Shown here piece by piece: positions 8,524 through 15,943 of a DNA stretch of 33,192 bases. Positions within the stretch are counted from its first letter, which is position 1; each line of letters starts with the position of its first letter. This DNA is from Planctomycetota bacterium (GTDB lineage: Bacteria; Planctomycetota; Planctomycetia; Planctomycetales; Planctomycetaceae). The position numbers and the translations under genes were made by a program. The stretch spans positions 1 through 33,192 of the forward strand of contig JAQBVJ010000082.1 of the NCBI GenBank assembly GCA_027623235.1. The letters run 5' to 3'. Below the pieces are notes generated by a model. The model made no database searches, was not told where the DNA came from, and was given only the letters and a program-made list of their open reading frames with translations.

Positions 8524-8769
8524 CTAGTCGAGCGACTTGTGAGTTCCGTCGCAACGCGGCGCATTGCCCGTGTGCTTGCACGCACAGAAGTGAGCGTCGC
8601 CGGATTCCTCCGCGACAAAGACGTTTGGCACGAAGCTCGTCCCTTTGTGCTTGCCGTCGCAGAACGGCTGGCCTTCAGATCGGCCGCAGGTGCAGAACGC
8701 GTATTTCTTTCCTGCTTCAAGCGTGACTTTGATCGGCGCTTTGCCGGCGATGACGGGCTGGTCAGACAA
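8524..8769 (-). CDS. Double CDGSH-type iron-sulfur protein
   Basis: An 81-residue protein with two CDGSH iron-sulfur motifs. The first is C26-T-C28 ... C37-D-G-K-H41, the second C62-A-C64 ... C73-D-G-T-H77. Each three-Cys, one-His set binds a [2Fe-2S] cluster in this family, giving a monomer with two clusters as in the CISD3 group. Proposed roles are electron or cluster transfer; no specific partner is indicated. The frame is open far upstream to 9234, but homologous sequence begins at S-D-Q-P-V-I-A. I therefore choose the TTG at 8769, preceded by GGAG 7 bp upstream. An ATG-only gene finder would overextend this gene. It is divergent from the Gfo/Idh/MocA gene, and its 3' end faces the wzc terminator. 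Confidence 0.9.
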   Translation of the reverse strand: MSDQPVIAGKAPIKVTLEAGKKYAFCTCGRSEGQPFCDGKHKGTSFVPNVFVAEESGDAHFCACKHTGNAPRCDGTHKSLD

Positions 8770-8797
8770 AGGAAGACTCCGTTTCAGGTGAGGGCTC

Positions 8798-8833
8798 AAA
8801 TCGAGTTTGAATAGTAAATCGAGTTTGAATAGT
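8798..8833. repeat. Two tandem copies of an 18-bp unit
   Basis: The unit AAATCGAGTTTGAATAGT occurs twice without a gap at 8798-8815 and 8816-8833. It lies just upstream of the CDGSH gene start and within the divergent promoter region shared with the oxidoreductase gene. It could be a duplicated regulator site or simple slippage. Confidence 0.9.
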
Positions 8834-9028
8834 AGTCGTGTCGTCGCCGACCGAGAATCGAGCCGCTCTGAATCACACCGCGCGGGCCGAGTCACGGCGG
8901 GATCGCATTCCACTCGACCTGCGAGGCTCGGCCCCGTCCGCTGGCGGAATTCGCATCGACGAGCCATTATGTATTCTCGTTTGATGACCTCACCACTCTG
9001 CAATTTCGCGCAGCTCGGAGCCCTCACA

Positions 9029-10414
9029 GTGACAGACAAATCCCCCTCGAACACGTCCCGCCGCGACTTCCTCAAGACGAGCGGCATCGCTGCCAGCGCG
9101 ACCGCGATTGCAGCGGCCTCATTTCCTCGCGCGTTTGCCGATGAGAACAACACGATCAACGTCGCGCTTGTCGGCTGCGGCGGTCGTGGAACCGGAGCGG
9201 CTTCGAATGCACTTTCTGTCCCGAATGGGAACACGAAGCTCGTCGCGATGGCGGATGTTTTTGAGGATCGCCTGAACTCGAGTCTGGGCCATTTTCAAAA
9301 CGCATTCAAAGACAAGCTGGCTGTCACGGACGAAACGAAGTTTCTCGGTTTCGACTCGTACAAAAAGGCAATGGACGTTTTGAGCCCAGGTGACATCGTC
9401 ATCCTGACGACTCCGCCGGCGTTCCGCTGGCTGCACTACACCTACGCGATCGAACGAGGCCTCAATGTCTTCATGGAGAAGCCGGTCACGATCGACGCTC
9501 CGACGACGCAGCGAATACTCGAGCTCAACAAGAAGGCGATTGAGAAAAACCTGAAGGTCGGCGTGGGCCTCATGGTGCGTCACTGTAAAGCTCGCGGTGA
9601 GGCGGCGAAGCGGATTCACGACGGTGAGATCGGCGACGTGATTCTGATCCGGGCTTACCGCATGGCCGGCCCAACGGGCTCAGCGGCGGTTGGGCCTGCT
9701 CCGGAAGGAAAGAGCGACCTGGAATGGCAGATTCGCAATTTTCACGGCTTTCTGTGGGCCAGTGGTGGAGCCGTCAGCGACTTCCTGATTCACAACATCG
9801 ATGAGGGATGCTGGGCGAAAGGTGCGTGGCCTGTTCGAGCTCAGGCCAGCGGTGGTCGCCACTACCGGTTCGACAATCAGGGCAACCCGGCGATCGATCA
9901 GAACTTCGACAGCTACTCGATCGAGTACACCTTCGAAGACGGCACAAAGATGACGGTCGACGGCCGCACGATCCCCGGATGCCACCAGGAGTTCGCCACG
10001 TTCGTTCATGGTTCCAAAGGAAGCTGCATTTTCTCGACGCGATCCCACGTGCCGGCTCGAAGCCGCATCTTCAGCGATCAGAACTTCAGCAAAGACAAGC
10101 AGGTCTGGGCCGCCGAGCAGCCTGAGCCCAACCCGTACCAGTTGGAGTGGAACGACATCATCGACGCCATCAAAAATGACAAGCCGTACAACGAAGTCGA
10201 ACGCGGAGCGATGGCGAGCCTGACGACCTCAATGGGCCGCATGGCCGCTCACACCGGTCGTGAAATCACAATGGCCGAGATGATGGAGCACGACCACGAG
10301 TTCGCTCCGGATCTGGCAAAGCTGGACTACGACGCCCCGGCTCCGCTCGCGAAACTGCCGAACGGCAATTACCCGGTTCCGATGCCAGGCATCACGAAGA
10401 AACGCGAGTATTGA
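9029..10414 (+). CDS. Tat-exported Gfo/Idh/MocA family oxidoreductase
   Basis: A 461-residue NAD(P)-dependent oxidoreductase of the Gfo/Idh/MocA family, which acts on sugars and related polyols. A twin-arginine signal (SRRDFLKTSG then an Ala-rich stretch ending AFA, about residues 10-37) sends it to the periplasm. The Rossmann fold starts with VALVGCGGRG (about 45-54), and the EKP motif (MEKPVTID) lies about 155 residues in. The later part is the alpha/beta substrate domain. Planctomycetes encode many such exported paralogues, and the substrate cannot be read from sequence. I start at the GTG at 9029, which has GGAG 8 bp upstream and places the Tat motif normally; ATGs at 8970 and 8985 and the longer frame from 8807 would bury the signal. 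A terminator follows directly. Confidence 0.92.
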   Translation: MTDKSPSNTSRRDFLKTSGIAASATAIAAASFPRAFADENNTINVALVGCGGRGTGAASNALSVPNGNTKLVAMADVFEDRLNSSLGHFQNAFKDKLAVTDETKFLGFDSYKKAMDVLSPGDIVILTTPPAFRWLHYTYAIERGLNVFMEKPVTIDAPTTQRILELNKKAIEKNLKVGVGLMVRHCKARGEAAKRIHDGEIGDVILIRAYRMAGPTGSAAVGPAPEGKSDLEWQIRNFHGFLWASGGAVSDFLIHNIDEGCWAKGAWPVRAQASGGRHYRFDNQGNPAIDQNFDSYSIEYTFEDGTKMTVDGRTIPGCHQEFATFVHGSKGSCIFSTRSHVPARSRIFSDQNFSKDKQVWAAEQPEPNPYQLEWNDIIDAIKNDKPYNEVERGAMASLTTSMGRMAAHTGREITMAEMMEHDHEFAPDLAKLDYDAPAPLAKLPNGNYPVPMPGITKKREY

Positions 10415-10447
10415 TCGGTCTGAACGGACAGGCTGGCGAAACGACGA

Positions 10448-10480
10448 GGGGCTGTGGGACAAATCCCGCAGCCCCTTTTT
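10448..10480 (+). terminator. Rho-independent terminator after oxidoreductase gene
   Basis: An 11-bp GC-rich stem (10448-10458 with 10465-10475, one G-U wobble) with a 6-nt loop, followed by TTTTT at 10476-10480. It begins 33 bp after the stop codon and sits between two convergent genes. The T tract is only on the plus-strand side. Confidence 0.9.
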
Positions 10481-10520
10481 GTTTGCGCTGTGCCAGTGTC
10501 GGCGTCGAGGCGACCGAGAG

Positions 10521-11978
10521 TCAGGAAAACACTTTCTCAACGACTTTTCCTCCGATATCCGTCAGCCGAAAATCTCGACCCTGGAAGCGGTAGGTCAGTT
10601 TGAGATGGTCCAGGCCGAGCAGATGCAGCGCCGTCGCCTGCAGATCGTGAACGTGAACGACGTCTTCGACCGCGTTGTATCCCAGCTCGTCGGTCGACCC
10701 GATCGACTGGCCGCCTTTGACTCCGCCGCCGGCCAGCCACATGGAAAACCCATCGATGTGGTGGTCACGGCCGATCAAGTCGCGCGGCTCTCCCTGCGGC
10801 GTTCGCCCAAACTCACCACCCCAGATGATGAGTGTGTCCTCAAGCAGGCCTCGCTGTTTGAGGTCCTTTACGAGAGCGGCCGTCGACTGATCGACTTCCT
10901 CGCAGCGATCGTCGAGCGGCTGGCCGAGGTTCGTGCCAGGGTTCCCATGATGATCCCAGTCGGTGTGGTAAAGCTGCACGAAGCGGCAACCACGTTCGAC
11001 CAGTCTCCGCGCAAGCAGGCAGTTCCTGGCGTAAGACGACTTCGCGACATTCTTGATGTTGTAGCTCTCCAGCGTCTCTTTTGACTCACTGGTGAGGTCC
11101 ATCAGTTCCGGCGCGGAAGTCTGCATTCGATACGCCATTTCGTAAGCAGCGATGCGGGTTTCGATTTCCGGATCACCCATCTGCTCCAGCCGCAGACGGT
11201 TGAGGTCCGTCACCGTGTCGATGAAGTCGCCCTGTCTCTCTCGATCAAAACCAGGCGGTGAGGACAGATTCAAAATCGGATCGGATCCGTTGAGCAGCGG
11301 GACTCCCTGATAGGTCGTCGGCAGAAACCCGCTCGCCCACAGCGGCGTGCCACCACGCGGACCGCGCGGACCGGAGTGCATGACGACGTACCCAGGCAGA
11401 TCGTCGGCCTCACTGCCAATACCGTACGTCGTCCAGGCTCCCATGCTCGGCCTCCCCATGAACCGCTCGAATCCCGTGTTCATGTAGAGCTTCGCCGGGC
11501 CATGGTTGAACACGTCCGTCTTCATGCTGCGGATCAGGCAGATGTCGTCGGCGATCGACCCGATGTGAGGCAGCACTTCCGACATCTCCATGCCGGACTC
11601 GCCGTAGCGGACAAACTTTCGTTTCGTGCCGAGCAGCTTCGCGTCCTTTTTAATGAAGGCGAACCGTTTTCCCTCGATGTACGACTGCGGAATGACCTGC
11701 CCCGTCAGTTCACGCAGCTTCGGTTTGTCATCATAGAGCTCCAGGTGGCTCGGTCCGCCGGCCATGAAGAGGTAAATAACGTTCTTCGCGCGAGCGGGAA
11801 AATGCCCATCACGCGGCGCGAGTGGATTCGTTGCTCGCGGATCATCCGCTGCCTGAGCCAAATTCAGCCGGCCATCGCTCAGCAGCGAAGCGAGCCCGAG
11901 CCCACCGATCGAGAACCCGGCATTCGCAAAAAAGTATCGTCGAGTCTGCTCGCGAACGAGCAATTCCTGATAAGACAT
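10521..11978 (-). CDS. DUF1501 family protein
   Basis: A 485-residue DUF1501 protein, a planctomycete-expanded family related to alkaline phosphatase/sulfatase-fold enzymes. The N-terminus resembles a Tat signal (QTRRYFFANAGFSIGG). It is followed by the family's early strand (IYLFMAGGPSHLELYDDK, about 79-96), an acidic metal-binding candidate. The late region shows the family hallmarks WGGEFGRTPQG and GRDHH. The function of DUF1501 proteins is not established; they are usually encoded beside DUF1549/DUF1553 proteins, but no such partner adjoins this copy. I start at the ATG at 11978; the frame extends to 12074 without signal-like sequence. The gene is convergent with the oxidoreductase gene and about 150 bp from the glcE-like gene. 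Confidence 0.92.
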   Translation of the reverse strand: MSYQELLVREQTRRYFFANAGFSIGGLGLASLLSDGRLNLAQAADDPRATNPLAPRDGHFPARAKNVIYLFMAGGPSHLELYDDKPKLRELTGQVIPQSYIEGKRFAFIKKDAKLLGTKRKFVRYGESGMEMSEVLPHIGSIADDICLIRSMKTDVFNHGPAKLYMNTGFERFMGRPSMGAWTTYGIGSEADDLPGYVVMHSGPRGPRGGTPLWASGFLPTTYQGVPLLNGSDPILNLSSPPGFDRERQGDFIDTVTDLNRLRLEQMGDPEIETRIAAYEMAYRMQTSAPELMDLTSESKETLESYNIKNVAKSSYARNCLLARRLVERGCRFVQLYHTDWDHHGNPGTNLGQPLDDRCEEVDQSTAALVKDLKQRGLLEDTLIIWGGEFGRTPQGEPRDLIGRDHHIDGFSMWLAGGGVKGGQSIGSTDELGYNAVEDVVHVHDLQATALHLLGLDHLKLTYRFQGRDFRLTDIGGKVVEKVFS

Positions 11979-12087
11979 GGCGATTCTCTCAAACGCTGTT
12001 TCACGCGATTTCTTCGAGCCGGAAGCAGCCTTCCGAACAGAGTCGAGTATACCGGCGCCAGACCCGAACATCACCGAGACGCCCCGT

Positions 12088-12118
12088 CCGTCCCCTCCCC
12101 CAAGGGGAGAAGGGACGG
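12088..12118. repeat. GC-rich inverted repeat
   Basis: A two-part inverted repeat: CCGTCCC (12088-12094) pairs with GGGACGG (12112-12118), and CTCCCC (12095-12100) with GGGGAG (12104-12109). The loop is CAA and there is an AA bulge. It lies just past the stop codon of the glcE-like gene, but on that strand no U tract follows. It may be a dispersed palindromic element or a weak terminator. Confidence 0.7.
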
Positions 12119-12125
12119 TTTGCTT

Positions 12126-13193
12126 TCACCCGGCAAATTTCCGACCGGGATCGAAAACCGTTTGAAGACGGTCTGCGAAGACGGCTCCGCGCGGATCGAT
12201 TTGCGACGGCTGCTCCCAGTCGCCAGTCAGGGCGAGGCGGTTCTGGCCTCGTGACGCGAAGACGCGATCGAATTCCGTCTGGCCGAGAGAGTCAGGCCAC
12301 GCAATCCAGACAACGTTTCCGCCCACGCTGTACCGATGCGGAACTGTTGCTTCCGGCGCGGACAGAGTTTCCGCAACGTTTGACATTTCACCGGGTGAAA
12401 TCGGGAGTTTGACCAGCGAGTGCCCCTCCGGAACCCAGCGGAATTCGCGCGCGTCGCTCCAGTGCCGGTTGTCATCGTCGCCACGAAGAATGCTGACAGC
12501 GCGGTCGCCAACAAGGCTCTGCACTCGGCGGCACCGCGCGTCGATTGCTTCGGCCAGACCGCCGACTCGAACCTGAACGGATTGCGAATTGGAATCCAGA
12601 CAGAAAAGCTCGACCGGAGCCATCGCCAGTTTCGTTGTCAGTTCCCGCGCGTCGCTCGCACCCGATGTCTCGACAAGAATCGTTGCGAACTCGCCGGGAG
12701 CTGGAAACACTTTGAACGTCAATTCGACAATGACTCCCCACTGACCGAGGCCTCCGACGTTGAGTTTGGGGATATCGAACCCGGCGGCATTCTTGACGAC
12801 TTTGCCGCCGCCAAAAATGGCTTGTCCATCGCCGGTGACCATTTTCACGCCGAGGAAAAAATCCCGGACACCGCCAAAGCGGAATCGACCTGGGCCGGAA
12901 AGTCCCGCCGCGACCGTCCCGCCAATCGTCGCGCCCGCCTCGACGAATGGCGGATCGAAGGTGAGGAACTGACCGTTCTTTGCAAGCTCGTCGCGGATCA
13001 CTGCGAGAGGTGTTCCCGCCAGCGCTGTGAAGGTGTACTCGCTGGGTTCGTACTCGAGGATGCCGCTCAGTTTCGCCGTCGACAGACTGGCGTCGCGTGA
13101 CAGCGCGGACTTCGTGCCGCCTCCGGCAATCCGAATCCTCTCCTGCGAGCGGACGGCTTCCTGAACTTCTTCGATCGACTCCGGCGTCAGCAT
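12126..13193 (-). CDS. glcE: Glycolate oxidase GlcE-like FAD-binding subunit
   Basis: A 355-residue FAD-binding PCMH-fold protein matching the short GlcE subunit of glycolate oxidase. The complex oxidises glycolate or similar 2-hydroxyacids to 2-oxoacids. The FAD-binding half (about 1-170) contains RIRIAGGGTKS near 20-30, GATIGGTVAAGLSGPGR near 88-104 and GGGKVVKNAAGFDIPKL near 128-144, all typical of GlcE. The C-terminal half is divergent. The ATG at 13193 lies 17 bp after the glcD-like stop, so the two are probably co-transcribed and form one enzyme. The usual third subunit, the iron-sulfur protein GlcF, is not encoded nearby. The physiological substrate is not certain from sequence. Confidence 0.88.
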   Translation of the reverse strand: MLTPESIEEVQEAVRSQERIRIAGGGTKSALSRDASLSTAKLSGILEYEPSEYTFTALAGTPLAVIRDELAKNGQFLTFDPPFVEAGATIGGTVAAGLSGPGRFRFGGVRDFFLGVKMVTGDGQAIFGGGKVVKNAAGFDIPKLNVGGLGQWGVIVELTFKVFPAPGEFATILVETSGASDARELTTKLAMAPVELFCLDSNSQSVQVRVGGLAEAIDARCRRVQSLVGDRAVSILRGDDDNRHWSDAREFRWVPEGHSLVKLPISPGEMSNVAETLSAPEATVPHRYSVGGNVVWIAWPDSLGQTEFDRVFASRGQNRLALTGDWEQPSQIDPRGAVFADRLQTVFDPGRKFAG

Positions 13194-13210
13194 GGTGCTC
13201 TTTCTGGTCG

Positions 13211-14659
13211 CTACATTCGCGAAACAATGCCGCGTTGTTCGAGTGGGTGAGCTCCCCGCGACGTCAGTGCGGGAGCCTCGGCACTGGGAAGTTTCTTGCC
13301 GCGATTCGCGATGGCAAGCGGATCGACGGCCGCGCGAAGACGCTGCATAAAATCCGTGTCGGCCTCGCCGTACATCTCGCCGAAATAGGCCCGCTTTTCG
13401 AGCCCGACGCCGTGCTCACCCGTGATCGATCCGCCGAGCCGAATGCAGAGCCGAATGATCTCTCCGGCGAGCTCCTCTGCCTTGTGGAGTGCTCCCTCTT
13501 CGCGGCCGTCAAACATCACAAGCGGGTGCAGATTCCCGTCGCCCGCGTGAAACACGTTTGCGACGCGCATGCCAAACTTGTCGGCGAGTCGATCGATTTC
13601 GGCGAGAGCCTCGCCAAGTTTTGTTCTCGGGACAACACCGTCCTGCACGATAAAATCCGGGCTGAGTCGACCGACTGCGGAGAACGCACTCTTGCGTCCG
13701 GTCCAGATGCGAGATCGCTCGGCGTCGTTCTTTGCCGCGTCGATCAGGTGAGCTCCCGATTCCTCAATGACGGCGTGCAGCTTCGGCTTCTCGGCCTCGA
13801 CCTCTTCGTTCGTCCCTTCGAGCTCGACAATCAGAACCGCCTTCGCGTCCTTCGGATAGCAGTCGCCAAGCTGAGCATTCGCCGCGTCCATCGAGAGGCG
13901 GTCCATGATCTCCATCGCCCCTGGCAGCATGCCCGACGCGACGACCAGCGCGACCGCGTTGCCGGCTTTCTCAAGCGAATCGTAAGCCGCCTGCAGCGTG
14001 TAGTACCGCTCCGGCTTCGGCAGCATTCGCAACGTGATTTCCAGAGCGATGCCGAACAGGCCTTCGCTGCCGATAAACATGCCGGTGAGGTCCGGCCCGG
14101 TCGACTCCAGACTGCTGCCACCAAACGTGCAAAGCTCGCCATCGGGCAGGACCACTTTCATGCCGAGCACGTGGTTCGAGGTCATTCCATATTTCAGGCA
14201 GTGAGCTCCGCCCGAGTTGAACGCGACGTTGCCGCCGATTGTGCAGACCGGTCCGCTCGACGGATCGGGCGCGTAGTAAAGGCCGTCCGGTGCGGCTCGT
14301 TGCGAGACTTTCAGATTGATGACGCCCGGCTCGACGACCGCAATCCGCTGCCCGGGTTCGTAGCTGAGAATTCGATTCAGACGGTTCAGCGCGATGACCA
14401 GTCCGTTCTCAACCGGCACCGATCCTCCACTGAGACTCGTACCGCTGCCGCGTGCCGTGAACGGAACTTCGTATTTGTGGCAGAGCTTGACCGTACGAAT
14501 GACCTCGTCCTGAGTCTGCGGCAGCACGACTCCGGACGGCTTCGCGCGGAACGACGTGAGTCCGTCCGATTCGTAAGGAACAAGCTGAGCATTTTTCGTG
14601 AGCAGTCGATCCTCGGAGTAGATTCGGCGTAGCTCTGTGTAAAACGCGTCGGTGCTCAT
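13211..14659 (-). CDS. glcD: Glycolate oxidase GlcD-like FAD-linked subunit
   Basis: A 482-residue FAD-linked oxidase of the GlcD / D-lactate dehydrogenase class. FAD is bound by the PCMH fold in the first half: GSGTSLSGGSVPVENG near 72-87, then IGGNVAFNSGGAHCLKYG. The C-terminal oxidase domain ends with the conserved GEHGVGLEKR segment and a final AVDPLAIANRGKK, the family's Asp-Pro-x-x-x-x-Asn-x-Gly-Lys pattern. Length is normal. Start at the ATG 14659, the first in frame, with the expected N-terminal helix. It sits between a membrane protein gene (16-bp gap) and the glcE-like gene (17-bp gap), a tight three-gene minus-strand operon. The product and GlcE would form the flavin part of a membrane-linked 2-hydroxyacid dehydrogenase; D-lactate is an alternative substrate. 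Confidence 0.92.
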   Translation of the reverse strand: MSTDAFYTELRRIYSEDRLLTKNAQLVPYESDGLTSFRAKPSGVVLPQTQDEVIRTVKLCHKYEVPFTARGSGTSLSGGSVPVENGLVIALNRLNRILSYEPGQRIAVVEPGVINLKVSQRAAPDGLYYAPDPSSGPVCTIGGNVAFNSGGAHCLKYGMTSNHVLGMKVVLPDGELCTFGGSSLESTGPDLTGMFIGSEGLFGIALEITLRMLPKPERYYTLQAAYDSLEKAGNAVALVVASGMLPGAMEIMDRLSMDAANAQLGDCYPKDAKAVLIVELEGTNEEVEAEKPKLHAVIEESGAHLIDAAKNDAERSRIWTGRKSAFSAVGRLSPDFIVQDGVVPRTKLGEALAEIDRLADKFGMRVANVFHAGDGNLHPLVMFDGREEGALHKAEELAGEIIRLCIRLGGSITGEHGVGLEKRAYFGEMYGEADTDFMQRLRAAVDPLAIANRGKKLPSAEAPALTSRGAHPLEQRGIVSRM

Positions 14660-14675
14660 GGCTTCTGCTTTGTCC

Positions 14676-15815
14676 TCAGGTCGTTTCGCCTTCGTCGACT
14701 TCCGTTTCGCGGCCGGCGTTCTCGACAGGCGGTGGCGAGGTCATGCCAGAGTCAGCCTCGGCAAGTTGCCGCAGTGCGTCGTGGACGTCAACGGTGGCCA
14801 GTCCGTCGAGCGATTCGATGGCTCCCTGTGGAGCCGCAGTGAACCGCTTGAGATGCTGCCGTTCGAATTCGCGATCACTCTTCCGAAACTGCCACAGGAG
14901 AATGGCAATGATCGACCCAACGATCGCGGCCAGCCCCAGAATGTACGGGACGATGCCACCGTCCTCGGCGTTTCTGTCTCTCGCCGGTCTCTGACGGAAC
15001 CAGTACACCTCAGGGGCGAGGATCAGCGGCGCGACGTGCAGACGATGGTCGTGAGCCGGGTAGCCGTACCGCTTGAAATAGTAGCCGGTGATTTTGACAA
15101 CGGTCCCCGGCTCAATCTCCATGCCCTGCGGAATGCCCTGCGGAATGCGCGAACAGAGCACGCGGTACGGGTTGTCGCCCGCGTCGAGCGTCTTGATCCA
15201 CGCCTCATAAAGATGATCGACTCCGTGCTCGTTCCGCCCCGCTCCGTACGGCCGCAGACCACGCAACTCCCCCTTAATGGTCAGCAACTGGCCGATGAAT
15301 TTTGGCGATTCATTCATGAGAACTGAAAAGGCCACGTCGTCCCGCGCTGACTTTTCAAGCATTTCGAGCGGAGTATCGCGAGCCTTCGCCAGCATGAAAT
15401 AATGCAGGTCCCGCTCGCTGTCGCGAATGCCGACCGAATTGTCTTTGATCTGCGCGAGCAGTTCCGGATCAATGATGAGGTCGGTTTCCGACGGCCCTGC
15501 CTGAGTTCCAGACTCAGGATCGTTTGAATTCAAATCGGGCTTCGGAACATTCTGGACGACCCGCACGACGCCTTTCGGAAGAGTTTCCTCTTCCGCGTCG
15601 ACACTGAAGTCGACCTTTGGCTGTGCTTTTACGGGGGATTCCACTTTGGATTCCGGCTGAAGCCCGGGCACTCCGGTGAGCCAATACCAGCTTTCCGGTC
15701 GGCTGGCCTGCTGCATCGCCAGCACGACGAATCCCATCAGCGCAGCAAAGATTCCCAGCCGAAGCTGGTCTCGCCGACTGAGGTACGGAGTCCGGTTGGT
15801 GCTGCGAATGCGCAT
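14676..15815 (-). CDS. Membrane protein with two predicted spans, function unknown
   Basis: A 379-residue protein with a basic N-terminus and one membrane helix (about 18-38). A Pro/Glu-rich periplasmic linker follows, then a soluble core, and a second helix (PYILGLAAIVGSIIAILLW, about 300-320) with a charged cytoplasmic tail. The core between about 175 and 285 has short beta strands with GQLLTIKGELRGLRPYG and GTVVKITGYYFKRYG, which look like OB-fold strands, but this is a visual impression. I start at the ATG 15815 with AGGG 9 bp upstream; an in-frame ATG 63 bp earlier is possible. It leads the operon with glcD- and glcE-like genes. It could anchor the oxidase or be unrelated. No known family is recognised. 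Confidence 0.8.
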   Translation of the reverse strand: MRIRSTNRTPYLSRRDQLRLGIFAALMGFVVLAMQQASRPESWYWLTGVPGLQPESKVESPVKAQPKVDFSVDAEEETLPKGVVRVVQNVPKPDLNSNDPESGTQAGPSETDLIIDPELLAQIKDNSVGIRDSERDLHYFMLAKARDTPLEMLEKSARDDVAFSVLMNESPKFIGQLLTIKGELRGLRPYGAGRNEHGVDHLYEAWIKTLDAGDNPYRVLCSRIPQGIPQGMEIEPGTVVKITGYYFKRYGYPAHDHRLHVAPLILAPEVYWFRQRPARDRNAEDGGIVPYILGLAAIVGSIIAILLWQFRKSDREFERQHLKRFTAAPQGAIESLDGLATVDVHDALRQLAEADSGMTSPPPVENAGRETEVDEGETT

Positions 15816-15943
15816 CGAAAAGCCCTGAATGGAGAGTGCCCAGTCTAATGAGCTGCCCAATCGAATGCGCGGGTTCACCTCAGCGGTTTCGCGACAGGAC
15901 CGAACACCGTTACTGCTGGTTTGTCCGTCACGGCGAGCGACGA

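Noticed and set aside
13097..14632. 511-codon plus-strand frame opposite glcD
   Set aside because: It is antisense to clear GlcD and has Arg/His-rich composition typical of shadow frames in high-GC genes.
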